From NCBI GenBank assembly GCA_003669585.1, contig QWOQ01000003.1:62001-126000 (forward strand): DNA of 64,000 nt, given 5' to 3'. The DNA comes from Planctomycetota bacterium (GTDB lineage Bacteria > Planctomycetota > Planctomycetia > Pirellulales > UBA1268). Numbering within the stretch: position 1 is the first letter of the stretch; every line of letters begins with the position of its first letter. The position numbers were made by a program, and so were the translations under genes. This document shows positions 10,110 to 20,234 of the stretch, piece by piece. The notes beneath the pieces were generated by a model. The model saw only the letters and a list, made by a program, of their open reading frames with translations, made no database searches and was not told the DNA's origin.

Positions 10110-10137
10110 GACAGCAACCAGACAAAAGGAGTTTACC

Positions 10138-10698
10138 GTGGCAGCCGATGACATACTGCTCGACGCCGAGGAACGGATGGAAAAAGCGGTGGAAGTATTC
10201 CGTCACGCCATGCTTGGAATTCGAACCGGACGGGCCAACCCAGGACTCGTTGATTCGCTCCGGGTGGATGTCTACGGATCGCCAACACCCATCAAGGCCC
10301 TCGCGAGTGTTGGGGCACCAGAACCAAATCAAATTGTGGTGCGTCCTTTCGATCCAAGCACCATAAAAGACATCGAAAAAGCGCTGCGCGCAAGCGAACT
10401 GGGATTTAATCCACAAAATGATGGTCGCATTCTTCGCATTACGATTCCCTCACTTTCGACCGATGTTCGTCGCAAAATGACAGCGAGAATCAAGGAACTT
10501 GCCGAAGAGTCGCGAGTCTCGATTCGAAGCGTGCGGCGCGATGCCAATAAAGCTGCCGACGTTGAAAAATCAGCAGGCTCACTGACGGAGGATGATTGCG
10601 ATACCACCAAGGAAGAAGTCCAGGAACTGACGAAAAAGTTTGAGACAAAAGTAGGCGACGTTGCCAAGGCAAAAGAAGCCGAAGTGATGGAAGAGTGA
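10138..10698 (+). CDS. frr: Ribosome recycling factor
   Basis: RRF splits post-termination ribosomes together with EF-G. The protein is 186 residues, the normal size. Diagnostic blocks are RTGRANPGLVDSLRVDVYG near the N-terminus and KELAEESRVSIRSVRRDAN in the C-terminal helix. The start is GTG 10138, 8 bases after a strong AAAAGGAG. This excludes the longer reading from 10093, which overlaps the end of pyrH. Confidence 0.97.
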   Translation: MAADDILLDAEERMEKAVEVFRHAMLGIRTGRANPGLVDSLRVDVYGSPTPIKALASVGAPEPNQIVVRPFDPSTIKDIEKALRASELGFNPQNDGRILRITIPSLSTDVRRKMTARIKELAEESRVSIRSVRRDANKAADVEKSAGSLTEDDCDTTKEEVQELTKKFETKVGDVAKAKEAEVMEE

Positions 10699-10737
10699 CA
10701 AAACGGATTGCCAGATGGGCCATTCCATGAAGGATCG

Positions 10738-10767
10738 TTGACGACGCTAGTAGACGGAAATTAGATT
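10738..10767 (+). promoter_or_regulatory. Candidate promoter of ppdK
   Basis: TTGACG (10738-10743) and TAGATT (10762-10767) are separated by 18 bases, in the 118-base gap between frr and ppdK. Each box matches the sigma70 consensus at four or five of six positions. Confidence 0.35.
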
Positions 10768-10816
10768 CAATCTCAGCAATATTTTAGAAGTTACCTATAC
10801 GGAGTCAGTCTGCCAC

Positions 10817-13591
10817 ATGGCCACCACCTCTCTGCGAGCGAACGGGAAGAAGTCTGCCAAGAAGTCCGTCAAGTCAGATCGGATGATCTATTACTTTGGC
10901 ACGAAGAAGTGCGACGGCGACGGCACGATGAAAGCTCTTCTTGGAGGCAAGGGAGCCAATCTCGCGCAGATGACAAAGCTCGGCTTGCCGGTGCCTCCTG
11001 GATTTACAATCACCACGGCAGTCTGCATCGCCTATTACGAGTCTGGAAAAAAGTTTCCAACCGGCCTTGCCGACCAAGTTGCTCAGTTCGTCAAGTTGAT
11101 TGAAAAAGAAACGGGCAAAAAATTTGGTGATCCCCAGAAGCCCCTGCTGGTGAGCGTGCGAAGTGGTGCTCGTGACAGCATGCCTGGCATGATGGATACG
11201 ATTTTGAACCTCGGACTGAATGACAAAGCCGTACAGGGACTCAAGGAAGCCACTGGCAACGGACGTTTTGCCTACGACTCGTACCGCCGGTTTATTCAGA
11301 TGTACGGAGACGTGGTGATGGGCGTTCAAAAACGCCATGAAAACGAGAACGATCCCTTTGAAGAGGTGATGGAACATCTCAAGCACGAAGTTGGCGTCAA
11401 CGAGGATACAGATCTGTCAGAAGAAAATCTCAGCGAATTGATCAAACGATACTTGGCGTTGATCAAAGATCGCACCGGGAAAAACTTTCCTCAGAATCCG
11501 ATGGATCAACTGCTCGGCGCGATTGGTGCTGTTTTTGGAAGCTGGATGAATGACCGAGCGATTCTCTATCGACGCAAGTACAAAATTCCTGATGAGTGGG
11601 GCACGGCGGTCAATGTGCAGAGCATGGTGTTTGGCAACATGGGAGATGACTGCGCCACTGGCGTGGCATTCACTCGTGATCCGGCGACCGGTGCGGATGT
11701 GTTCTACGGGGAATACCTCGTGAATGCGCAGGGCGAGGACGTTGTTGCAGGCGTGCGGACGCCCAAGCCAGTTGTGGAAATGGCTCACGATGCAATGTTT
11801 GCATCGACGTACAAACAACTTGAAAAAGTTCGAGAAAGATTGGAAAAAAAGTTTGGTGACGTTCAGGACTTCGAATTCACCGTCGAGAAGAAGAAGCTCT
11901 ATATGCTTCAGACTCGTAATGGAAAACGCACGGCGCTTGCCTACGTGAAAATTGCGCATGACATGGTGAAACAGAAACTCATGACACCGGAACATGCAGT
12001 GCGAAGCGCCGATCCGGATGCACTCTCGCAACTGTTGTCGCCAATCTTCGACGTGACAGATTATGAGAATGCTCGATCATCTGGCCGTTTGCTGACCACC
12101 GGTTTGGCCGCTGGCCCCGGCGCGGCAACTGGCACGCTTGTTTTTACCGCTGCCAAGGCAGAGGAACTGACACAAGCTGGCAAGAAAGTAGTTCTTGCGA
12201 GAGTTGAAACAAGTCCGGAAGATCTTCGTGGCATGATTGCGGCAGAAGGAATTCTGACGAGCCGTGGTGGTGTATCGAGCCACGCAGCGCTGGTGGCTCG
12301 ACAGATGGGGAAAGTGTGTGTCGCGGGGGCTGGTGCCATTCATATTGATTACACCGCCGGCACGCTTTCGTGTGGCACGATAGAGCTTCGTGAAGGAGAC
12401 GATATATCGATTAACGGCAGCACGGGCGAAGTGTTCAAGGGAGCGATTCGCACTGCTGACAGTGAACTGAAGCAGGTGCTGATCGCGAAAACCTTGAAGG
12501 CGGAAGATTCTGATGTTTTCCAGTATTACTCGTTCATTATGAAACTTGCCGACAAGTACCGACGACTGGGAATTCGAACGAATGCCGATACCCCAGAACA
12601 GGTTCGTCAGGCAATTGCTTTCGGTGCTGAGGGAATCGGTTTGACTCGCACTGAGCATATGTTTTTTGAAGGAGATCGCATCGACGCCATGCGAGAGATG
12701 ATCCTTGCAGAATCGATCGAAGCTCGCAGAGAAGCTCTCTCAAAACTGCTTCCTTATCAGCGCGAAGATTTCGAGGGAATTTTTCGTGCGCTTGAAGGTC
12801 GTCCGGCAACGATTCGCTTTCTTGATCCCCCGTTGCACGAGTTCGTTCCTCACGAAACAAAAGCACAAGCAGATCTTGCGAAAAAGCTTGGAATTTCCGC
12901 CGAACTTGTCGCCAAGCGGGTATCGGCTTTGCATGAGTTTAATCCAATGCTTGGTCACCGAGGATGTCGGTTGGGCATTAGCTATCCAGAAATTTCTGAA
13001 ATGCAGGCCAGGGCGGTCTTTGAGGCGGCTTCGAAGGTTCAAAAAGATGGCATCAAGGTGAAGCCCGAGATCATGATCCCGCTGGTCGGATTCAAAAAAG
13101 AATTTGATAATCAACTCGAAATCGTTCACCGAGTTGCCAAGGAAGTTGCCAAGGAGACGGGCGAAAAAGTGAAGTATCTCGTTGGCACAATGATTGAGAT
13201 TCCTCGAGGAGCGCTCACTGCCGACGAGATCGCTGAAACGGCAGAGTTTTTCAGCTTCGGCACGAATGATCTCACGCAAACGTGTTTGGGTATGAGTCGC
13301 GATGACTCGGCCACGTTCCTTCCGCAATACGCGGAACTTGGAATTGTGAAAACAAATCCGTTCGCTTCAATCGATACCTCTGGAGTCGGCGAGTTGATGA
13401 AAATCGCCGTTGAGAAGGGTCGAAAAACCCGTAAGGATATTAAGCTCGGCATCTGTGGTGAGCATGGCGGTGAGCCGCACTCGGTAATCTTCTGCCATGA
13501 GATTGGATTGGATTATGTGAGTTGCTCACCGTTTAGAATTCCAGTTGCGCGACTGGCTGCTGCGCAGGCAGTTTTGTCGAGAGATATCTGA
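10817..13591 (+). CDS. ppdK: Pyruvate phosphate dikinase
   Basis: PPDK interconverts pyruvate, ATP and Pi with PEP, AMP and PPi, serving reversible glycolysis or gluconeogenesis. The 924-residue chain has the full domain order. The ATP-grasp nucleotide-binding part ([21 protein letters not shown] near residue 40) comes first. The swivelling phosphohistidine domain follows ([18 protein letters not shown]; catalytic His about residue 489). The PEP/pyruvate TIM barrel comes last ([36 protein letters not shown] with the catalytic Cys about 880). The N-terminus has a Lys/Ser-rich extension of about 20 residues before MIYYFG. A GGAG lies 12 bases before the ATG. It is probably its own transcription unit. 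Confidence 0.96.
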   Translation: MATTSLRANGKKSAKKSVKSDRMIYYFGTKKCDGDGTMKALLGGKGANLAQMTKLGLPVPPGFTITTAVCIAYYESGKKFPTGLADQVAQFVKLIEKETGKKFGDPQKPLLVSVRSGARDSMPGMMDTILNLGLNDKAVQGLKEATGNGRFAYDSYRRFIQMYGDVVMGVQKRHENENDPFEEVMEHLKHEVGVNEDTDLSEENLSELIKRYLALIKDRTGKNFPQNPMDQLLGAIGAVFGSWMNDRAILYRRKYKIPDEWGTAVNVQSMVFGNMGDDCATGVAFTRDPATGADVFYGEYLVNAQGEDVVAGVRTPKPVVEMAHDAMFASTYKQLEKVRERLEKKFGDVQDFEFTVEKKKLYMLQTRNGKRTALAYVKIAHDMVKQKLMTPEHAVRSADPDALSQLLSPIFDVTDYENARSSGRLLTTGLAAGPGAATGTLVFTAAKAEELTQAGKKVVLARVETSPEDLRGMIAAEGILTSRGGVSSHAALVARQMGKVCVAGAGAIHIDYTAGTLSCGTIELREGDDISINGSTGEVFKGAIRTADSELKQVLIAKTLKAEDSDVFQYYSFIMKLADKYRRLGIRTNADTPEQVRQAIAFGAEGIGLTRTEHMFFEGDRIDAMREMILAESIEARREALSKLLPYQREDFEGIFRALEGRPATIRFLDPPLHEFVPHETKAQADLAKKLGISAELVAKRVSALHEFNPMLGHRGCRLGISYPEISEMQARAVFEAASKVQKDGIKVKPEIMIPLVGFKKEFDNQLEIVHRVAKEVAKETGEKVKYLVGTMIEIPRGALTADEIAETAEFFSFGTNDLTQTCLGMSRDDSATFLPQYAELGIVKTNPFASIDTSGVGELMKIAVEKGRKTRKDIKLGICGEHGGEPHSVIFCHEIGLDYVSCSPFRIPVARLAAAQAVLSRDI

Positions 13592-13672
13592 TGTCGAGGC
13601 CACGGGTTCGCAGCAGAAAATAGTCAGAATACCGAAGGGCTCGTGTCGTGCCAAAAAGTGCATAAGGCTTCC

Positions 13673-15238
13673 ATGACCGCCCCTGCTGATTTCGATGCGA
13701 GTCAACCTGAAACCCACGATCATTCGGATTCGAATGAATCGTCGAGATCGTGGCGGTGGGTAGGACTCGCGCTTCTTTTTGGATGCGTTGTCTGGAGCCT
13801 GCCGCTTTCATCAGATTCTCAGGGGATTGTCGCAGCCGAAAGACTTTCAATCGAGGCGCATCGTCTGGCGGCGATCTTAGCTGCAGTGGTGGTGCTGTGG
13901 GTGACCGAGGCCCTGCCTCTGCCTGTTTCGGCACTTCTTGGCACGAGTGCGTGCGTTGTGCTTGGGGTAGCTCCAGCAAAGGAGGTGTTTCGTCCCTACT
14001 CAGACCCTTTGATTTTTCTATTTATTGGTTCGTTCATGATTGCCGAGGCGATCCGAATCCATGGGCTCGATCGTCGATTGGCTTTTAGCGTGCTCTCGAT
14101 GTCTTGGGTGGGATCCCATCCGCGTCGCATTATGCTGGCAGTCGGAATCGTTTGTGCGGTGATCAGTGCTTTTATTTCAAACACCGCGACAACCGCGATG
14201 ATGTATGCGATCACGCTGGGAATTCTTTCAGCGGTTGAGTCATCGATTGAGACAGGTGCGCCACGAGTTCATCCACGTTGGGCGACAGGCATGCTTTTGA
14301 TGGTCGCCTTTGCATCTTCGATTGGCGGTTTGGCGACCCCCATCGGAACTCCTCCGAACGTGATCGGGCTTGCCTTCATCAAAAATCAATTGGGCGTCGA
14401 CATCGCATTTTTTACGTGGTGTCTGATCGGAATCCCAGTGGCATCATTTCTTGTATGGATGACATCGATTCTTTTGAACGCCATGTTTCCTGCTGGTGTG
14501 AATCGTTTGGAAGGAATCGCGCAGGTGGTCGCTCGCGAGAAGAAAAATCTTGGACCATGGAGCACCGCTCAACGATCGACGGCATTCGCCTTCGGTCTCA
14601 CCGCTGGGCTTTGGGTGTTGCCGGGAATGCTGGCCATCGTGTTTGGACAGCAGGCGGATGAAACGAAGTTTTTTTTGTCGCACATTCCCGAAGGATGTGC
14701 TGCGATTCTTGGTGCAGGATGTCTTTTTATTCTGCCTGGGAAAGAAGGATCGAGAGTGCTTTCGTGGTCGCAGGCCTCGCGTATTGATTGGGGAATCGTG
14801 CTGCTTTACGGTGGCGGTATGGCGATGGGAGAACTTTCATTTTCAACGGGACTCGCTGAATCAATAGGACGATGTCTTACCCAATGGCTGCCGGCTGACG
14901 GAGGAATTGTGTTGATCGCAGCGGCTGCTTTGATTGCTGTCTTTACGAGTGAATTCACAAGCAACACGGCAAGTGCCAACATGGTAGTGCCGATAGCCAT
15001 TGCAATCGGCATCTCGTCAGGAAGCGATCCCTTTGCACCGGCGCTTGCCGCCACAATGGCTGCGAGCCTTGGATTTATGATGCCCGTGAGCACTCCGTGT
15101 AATGCGATCGTTTATGGATCTGGACGAGTGCCGCTCATATCGATGATGCGTGCAGGAATAATCCTAGACCTCATCGGAGTGATCGTCGTCACGGTCGTCG
15201 TATCGATTGCCAGTCGTTGGATCGCCGCAGTGTCATGA
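13673..15238 (+). CDS. SLC13/DASS family sodium:anion symporter
   Basis: An inner-membrane transporter with about 11-12 hydrophobic helices over 521 residues. The two DASS hairpin signatures are present: SNTATTAMMYAITLGI in the first half and SNTASANMVVPIAIAIG in the second. TPIGTPPNVIGLAF (first half) and MPVSTPCNAIVYGSG (second half) complete the sodium/carboxylate site. Family members import dicarboxylates, citrate or sulfate with sodium; the exact anion cannot be assigned. ATG 13673 has AAGG upstream; a GTG at 13643 with AAGGG is an alternative adding 10 residues. Dicarboxylate import beside PPDK would make metabolic sense, but the two may be independent. Confidence 0.88.
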   Translation: MTAPADFDASQPETHDHSDSNESSRSWRWVGLALLFGCVVWSLPLSSDSQGIVAAERLSIEAHRLAAILAAVVVLWVTEALPLPVSALLGTSACVVLGVAPAKEVFRPYSDPLIFLFIGSFMIAEAIRIHGLDRRLAFSVLSMSWVGSHPRRIMLAVGIVCAVISAFISNTATTAMMYAITLGILSAVESSIETGAPRVHPRWATGMLLMVAFASSIGGLATPIGTPPNVIGLAFIKNQLGVDIAFFTWCLIGIPVASFLVWMTSILLNAMFPAGVNRLEGIAQVVAREKKNLGPWSTAQRSTAFAFGLTAGLWVLPGMLAIVFGQQADETKFFLSHIPEGCAAILGAGCLFILPGKEGSRVLSWSQASRIDWGIVLLYGGGMAMGELSFSTGLAESIGRCLTQWLPADGGIVLIAAAALIAVFTSEFTSNTASANMVVPIAIAIGISSGSDPFAPALAATMAASLGFMMPVSTPCNAIVYGSGRVPLISMMRAGIILDLIGVIVVTVVVSIASRWIAAVS

Positions 15239-15273
15239 CATGCGGAGCGAAAATGCATGCCAGCAGAAATTAT

Positions 15274-15759
15274 TTACCAGCCATAGCCGTTTTGCTCGGC
15301 TCCACACGCATGGCACTTTGGCATACGGGGTGGTGTCGGCGAGATCAGGTGACCTTCGCACCAATAGGCGTGCAGCCTTGGAAAACAGCTCACGGGAATC
15401 GGTTTTCCGCCGCAATGACTCGTTGGACGCCCACAGGGATCACATTGGGTTGCGCAAGGTTTGCTTCCACAGTGTCCTGTTGCGCATCGACCGAGTGTTG
15501 AGTGATCATAACTGCTTCGGCCTCCGGCGCCGGAGTATCGTGACCGGGATACCGATCCATGCCACGGCGGAAGTGTGGAAGCGTTGTAGGACTCCAGGGT
15601 CGGTTCCTCGATGATCGTCTCGACGCTCTCGCCAACCGCCCTGTCGTCCACGATGGTCATCGCCTGCCGGGCCTGAACAACAGTTGTTGATGCCAGAAAA
15701 AAAATAAGAAGCAAACCGAGCGAATGTGCATTTTTACTGACCCGATGAATCACTTCCAT
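15274..15759 (-). CDS. Secreted Cys-rich hypothetical protein
   Basis: A 161-residue protein with a clear signal peptide (hydrophobic run LGLLLIFFLASTTVVQA, cleavage likely after about residue 30). The mature half is dominated by Cys, Gly, Pro and His, with ten cysteines in the last 75 residues, including CATGHC, CATQCDPC and CHAC. No family is recognised. The spacing resembles metal-binding or disulfide-bonded surface proteins. AGGAG 7 bases before the ATG on the minus strand supports translation. The gene converges with the DASS transporter, leaving 35 bases between stops. Confidence 0.65.
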   Translation of the reverse strand: MEVIHRVSKNAHSLGLLLIFFLASTTVVQARQAMTIVDDRAVGESVETIIEEPTLESYNASTLPPWHGSVSRSRYSGAGGRSSYDHSTLGRCATGHCGSKPCATQCDPCGRPTSHCGGKPIPVSCFPRLHAYWCEGHLISPTPPRMPKCHACGAEQNGYGW

Positions 15760-15999
15760 GTGATGCTCCTGTTGTGCAGTCGATACTTTTTAAAGTGTTG
15801 TAGTAGGAAATCAGACACGTCATTTCCATGATCGAAAAGATCGACTACTCGGCTCCTCTCCATTGAGCGATGGGATAAATAAGTATGACCGTGGCGATTT
15901 CAAAAGAAGTGCAGATCACAGCAAGAATATCGATTGTATTGGTAAAAAGATGCTTCTCGTGAGACTGCGCATGGTTCATGTGTGAGTGAATAAAGGTAC

Positions 16000-18435
16000 T
16001 CAATCGAGGCCAACATCGATGATTTTTAGCGACTCAAACGAATTTCGGGTTGCCACCAAGAGATATCCACTTTCCTGAAAACGATAGCCGCCTATGCCTA
16101 CCAGCGCCGCGCCATGCTGATAGTGGTCGATTATTCGTCCGTCAGCCCAGAGCAGATGCACCGATCCATCAGGTGCGGCGATGATCCACTGCCGGCGTGG
16201 AGTTCCGAAAAGATCGGCCCACGTGATTGGTTCGATTGGGCCGTCGCGATGCACTCCATCGGGAAGCGGATGTTTCCAAACGGATTGCAAGTCACTGCCA
16301 ATTCCAACGATCACATTGACCCCGATATTTGTGTGTTCCATTCCCACCATTGCCCATGCATCGGTTGCAAGGAGACCACTGGAAAGCGAACGAATGTTCT
16401 GAGAAACCACAGCGGGCGTTTTAAGAATTTCACCGAAGGGTCCAAGTCGTATGAGTTGTCCGCGTCCATTACTGCAAATCACTCCACGCGAAGAACCTTC
16501 CACAGGAATGTCGAGCATGATATGTTGCACGCCTTCGAGTGCTCGCTGACTCCACAGCCGCTCACCGGCCAGCGTTACTCCCTGCACTCCAACACTTCCA
16601 AAGTATCCGACGATCATTTCAAGCGAACCATCGCCGTCGCTATCCATGAGGAATGCGTCGCTGATGCCGGCATGCGTAGGAGATTCAGAGTCTGGGTATG
16701 TTGTGTGCAGGGTCCAACGGTCATCGAAAACAAAGAGCTGCTGCGCACCAGAGGAACTACAAAGCCACCATCGTTTTCCAGACGCATCTACCGCACTGCG
16801 GAGAAATCCGATGGATGCCGTGTTCGGAAGACCGAGTTCATGTCGTGCAACTTCTTTTCCGGCGATATCAAGTTCAACGACAGTTCCCCAACCATCGAGC
16901 GTGATGATTCTGGGAGCCGCTCCTGTTTCTGCCGGGAGACAGACGATATTTCCCGGCATCCGAATGGTGTCAGATTTCCAAGCCTGTTCGACTTTGAAAC
17001 GCACAGGCTGCCGCTTTGGCGAGATGACTTGTTCTGGCAGAACCTCAATGCGTCCTGTATCGGCAATCTTTTCGAGGACCTGTTCATGTTCTCGCAGACG
17101 AGTCTCAAAACGTTTTTCGACAAGAGCTCTCGTCGCCTGCCCTGCGTGGAGTGCTTGAATACTCTGGCGAAGATCCTCGGTCATACGATTGTGCGTTCCG
17201 ATCGCAACGTCGGCCACTGTTCCGTCTGGTGCGGTCACAACCACAGCTGGGCATGAGGGAAGCTCAAACGACGCCATCGCCACCCCTCGAGGATCACGTA
17301 AAAGTGTTCCGCCCGCGCCCCACGTCGAAAGACATTTCACGAGCTGTGGATCAGTGACCTCTGTTGAATCGATACTCACTGCATAATGAAGCAGCGGGAC
17401 ATCGGCCGAAGAATCAATCTCATGAATCGCCCGAGTTATTTCGGGCATGGATCGTTGAGAGGAGACATTGGTTGAAAAAAAGAATTCAAGAACGGCAATC
17501 GAACCCTTGATGCTGTCATTTGAAACAGTTTCCCCATCGATTCCACGAAGCACAAAAGGTGGCACTCGCTGTCCTACCAGCGGGCTCGGTGGGTGTGGAG
17601 CCGGTGTCAATTCAAGCCTCGTTACCCGGGAAGCATCCTTTGGAATCTCATACGCAAAGGCATTGGGTGAGATGCTCGGTGTGAATTTCGCATCAAGAAA
17701 ATCGACAGTGACCGTGGTGCCGGTGGGCACGCCAGACTGCTCCGAGAGGCTTTTTGAATAATGATCGCTCGGAACTTTCATTCGTCGCAAAATCTTTTCT
17801 TCTTTATCAATCCAGAGAAGAAGCAGGCCCTCTGCGGTCTTGATCTCAATTCGGCTACAGGGTCGCGAATGAATTTCCTCGGTTCCGGCAATGATTGGCT
17901 GGGAAATGGCAGAAGAAAGAATGATCTCAACGGTATTGTCTGCCAGAAGTAAGGGCAACTGCACGGGACAGCCGGCGAGTCCTTCGGAAAGTCCGCTGCG
18001 CAACTGATCGTCACGAAACAGTTGTTCAAGCCCGAATGGTTTTTCAATGTCTTCAACGAGTACCTGTCCAGGCACATGGCCGACAGCCGCAAAGAAAGTC
18101 GTGCCGTCAGAAACAGCCATCGTTTGATAACACTCAATTCGGAGCCGATCCGGCCGTTGAAAAACGACTCGAAACGGGAGCGTTGTTTCATCGCTTGCAT
18201 CTCCCCGAATGGATCGCACGACGACTCGTCCCTGATCTTCGTAGCCGCCAGCCTCTCGATATGCTGTGCTCATTTCTTCGAGTAGCGTTTTGGCAGCTTT
18301 TGTTTGATTGCAACCAGAAAAACAAAACAGAACAAAAGGCAACAGGCATGCAAGAGAACCCAGCCGGATCGTCTTCAAACGCCGCAGAAACAAATCGTCT
18401 TCACAATAAGAATGCAATTGTACGAAGTGAAACAT
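16000..18435 (-). CDS. Lipoprotein: LolA-like domain, CxxC-less thioredoxin-like domain, propeller-like C-terminus
   Basis: An 811-residue envelope protein. A hydrophobic segment ends in FCFSGC, a plausible lipobox with the lipidated Cys at 42. Residues about 45-255 resemble the LolA/DUF2092 sheet that carries lipids or lipoproteins (FRVVFQRPDRLRIECYQTM). Residues about 285-445 are redoxin-like (GQRVPPFVLRGIDGETV; AVLEFFFSTN), but where a WCxxC should follow the sequence reads VSSQRSMPEI. The redox cysteines are therefore missing. The C-terminal 330 residues contain repeated short beta-strands and FG-GAP-like turns (LMDSDGDGSLEMIVGYFG), suggesting a beta-propeller. AGGA 6 bases before the ATG supports the start. 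Its function is unknown; a carrier or scaffold role is more likely than redox catalysis. Confidence 0.75.
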   Translation of the reverse strand: MFHFVQLHSYCEDDLFLRRLKTIRLGSLACLLPFVLFCFSGCNQTKAAKTLLEEMSTAYREAGGYEDQGRVVVRSIRGDASDETTLPFRVVFQRPDRLRIECYQTMAVSDGTTFFAAVGHVPGQVLVEDIEKPFGLEQLFRDDQLRSGLSEGLAGCPVQLPLLLADNTVEIILSSAISQPIIAGTEEIHSRPCSRIEIKTAEGLLLLWIDKEEKILRRMKVPSDHYSKSLSEQSGVPTGTTVTVDFLDAKFTPSISPNAFAYEIPKDASRVTRLELTPAPHPPSPLVGQRVPPFVLRGIDGETVSNDSIKGSIAVLEFFFSTNVSSQRSMPEITRAIHEIDSSADVPLLHYAVSIDSTEVTDPQLVKCLSTWGAGGTLLRDPRGVAMASFELPSCPAVVVTAPDGTVADVAIGTHNRMTEDLRQSIQALHAGQATRALVEKRFETRLREHEQVLEKIADTGRIEVLPEQVISPKRQPVRFKVEQAWKSDTIRMPGNIVCLPAETGAAPRIITLDGWGTVVELDIAGKEVARHELGLPNTASIGFLRSAVDASGKRWWLCSSSGAQQLFVFDDRWTLHTTYPDSESPTHAGISDAFLMDSDGDGSLEMIVGYFGSVGVQGVTLAGERLWSQRALEGVQHIMLDIPVEGSSRGVICSNGRGQLIRLGPFGEILKTPAVVSQNIRSLSSGLLATDAWAMVGMEHTNIGVNVIVGIGSDLQSVWKHPLPDGVHRDGPIEPITWADLFGTPRRQWIIAAPDGSVHLLWADGRIIDHYQHGAALVGIGGYRFQESGYLLVATRNSFESLKIIDVGLD

Positions 18436-18831
18436 TGATCATCCTAAGAACGCGCGTGAATCGCTTCACGAGGCTTTTGATAGAGATTGTGTGTAAAACA
18501 ATTGAAAAGTGTCTTTCAGACGAATCGAATGTACTGCGTGACCTTGAACGTCCACAATTGTGATCTCTTACAGCGGTGTTCGGGCAGACCTCTTTTCCGG
18601 GAAAAAACGCTGTCTCTCTTTTGTCATAGTGGTTCATCGAGGAAACTCAATCGTTCAGACACAGGGTCGTCGCAGCACTCTTGCGATTGAGAAGAGAGTA
18701 GAAAGAAAGAAAGAGAACGCGACTGTACAGACTAAACGCACGACTTAATTCGGAGTTGTTTGCGAATAGATGTCTGGAGTCCATCAACTTCTCAATAATT
18801 TCTTGAGGGTAACTGTTTTGAAAAGAGAATC
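18436..18831. other. Divergent intergenic region
   Basis: These 396 bases lie between the minus-strand lipoprotein gene and the plus-strand sugar operon. No convincing gene is present; an A/G-rich tract occurs near 18695-18720. It should contain promoters for both directions and any operator for the sugar operon. I could not identify a clear palindromic operator. Confidence 0.5.
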
Positions 18832-20157
18832 GTGGCAAAGCATCGATCAATAGAGCTGAACCGGGGCGATTCCAAGCCGATCGTTCTAGAGCTTTCTGGA
18901 AAAACTATTGTGGCTGATTGCCGCGCGCCGCAGGGCTTGAGCGGTGTGGCTGCCCGAGATCGCATTGTTGCGGCGCTTGAGTCGGCTGCTCACGGCCCGC
19001 CGCTTTCGCGACACGTAGTTCCCGGAGACAGGGTGGTCATTGCGATTGCTGGCGATCTGCCGCAAGAGGCATTCGTGAGAGAGGCAATGATTCAAACACT
19101 CACTTCGGCCGGCGTGAGCATGGATGATACCGTGTTCGTACGATCACAATCAGAAATCAAAGGTACAGAGACTCCTGATGCGTCTCAAGAATCTGCTTCG
19201 CCAAAAGCCAGTGGCAAGATCAAGCCGTCTGGAAAACAATCAAGCCCAGTTCGAAAAAGTGCTCGTGCGCGCACCTTGAAAATGAGTCCACGTCCTCGCG
19301 AAGAGATTTTTCATGGCGAGAATAATCAGCAAAGTGGTTACTTAAATGCCAATGATCAGGACAAACCGCTCTATCTTTCTAGACACCTTATCGACGCAGA
19401 TGTGGTCGTGCCCGTAGGGGAATGGAGGTGGGATCCGTTGCTTTGCGGACGATCCATTGAGGGGGAACTCTGGCCGACTTTCTCCCGGCGTGACGCGAGA
19501 CGCCAAATTTTGCGAGCTCTACTTGAAAAACGCCTGCAAACGCTTCAGTCATGGCGTCGCGATGTTGTGGCCGTGAACTGGCATTTGGGAATTGTTTCCA
19601 GCTTAAAAATGATTGCTGGTGCGAACGATTCGCTCGCCTCGGTTGCGTTTGGAAATCCTGTTGAAGTGACTGTCGAAACTCGCAGTCAAGCCAGAAAGCT
19701 CTGGAGTCCCGACGTGGTTGGTGAAGCGGACGTGTCGATTGCAGCGGTGAGCGGAAAATCAAAAGGATTTTTATCGATCGTACGAGCCGCCGCCGCCGCC
19801 GCACGTCTCACGAATCAACAAGGCACGGTCTGTGTTTGCAGTCAATGCGACGAGGCTCCCGGAGTGGTCTTCACGCGATGGAGGCAGGGGGCTGGGCTGC
19901 GGGCGATCGTGGACGAGGCACTCGAAAGTGGTGACGAAAAACTTGAACAAGACGCACTCACGTCATGGTTGTTTTCACGCGCTCTCGGAGATCGTCGACT
20001 GGTGCTCCTCTCCTCTCTTGACGAGTCGACCGTCGAAGAACTCGAATGCGGTTTTGCAGCGACACCAGAAGCAATCGAGCGTCTTGCTCATGATTCTTCC
20101 AGTGTGGCAATTCTTCACGAAGCCGATCGAATGCTTCCACGGTTTGAGGGGCTGTGA
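18832..20157 (+). CDS. LarA-superfamily (DUF2088) protein with divergent active site
   Basis: A 441-residue protein with the overall layout of lactate racemase LarA and its relatives. The N-terminal domain has VVPGDRVVIAIAGDLPQ near residue 62, matching the usual GDKVVIVVSDxTRP. The C-terminal half has the family's strand/helix pattern (GEADVSIAAVSG; GTVCVCSQCDEAPG; DALTSWLFSRALGDRR). Active LarA enzymes bind a nickel-pincer cofactor through conserved His/Lys residues near an HPFAGFSGG-like block. Here that block is replaced by EWRWDPLLCG, and a low-complexity insert sits at about 105-165. Racemase or epimerase activity is therefore doubtful, although LarA homologues act on several hydroxy-acids. 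The start is GTG 18832. It is first in the sugar operon, 77 bases before the dehydrogenase. Confidence 0.65.
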   Translation: MAKHRSIELNRGDSKPIVLELSGKTIVADCRAPQGLSGVAARDRIVAALESAAHGPPLSRHVVPGDRVVIAIAGDLPQEAFVREAMIQTLTSAGVSMDDTVFVRSQSEIKGTETPDASQESASPKASGKIKPSGKQSSPVRKSARARTLKMSPRPREEIFHGENNQQSGYLNANDQDKPLYLSRHLIDADVVVPVGEWRWDPLLCGRSIEGELWPTFSRRDARRQILRALLEKRLQTLQSWRRDVVAVNWHLGIVSSLKMIAGANDSLASVAFGNPVEVTVETRSQARKLWSPDVVGEADVSIAAVSGKSKGFLSIVRAAAAAARLTNQQGTVCVCSQCDEAPGVVFTRWRQGAGLRAIVDEALESGDEKLEQDALTSWLFSRALGDRRLVLLSSLDESTVEELECGFAATPEAIERLAHDSSSVAILHEADRMLPRFEGL

Positions 20158-20234
20158 CCGTACGCCAGAGTCCTGCTCGGTTCCGCTGGTTCGCTATCTG
20201 AATGTCCCATAACAAAAAATGAAAGTTGGTTTGC

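Noticed and set aside
16114..17256. Plus-strand open frame of 380 codons
   Set aside because: It lies wholly antisense to the lipoprotein gene, has an implausible Cys/Arg/Ser composition and no family features.
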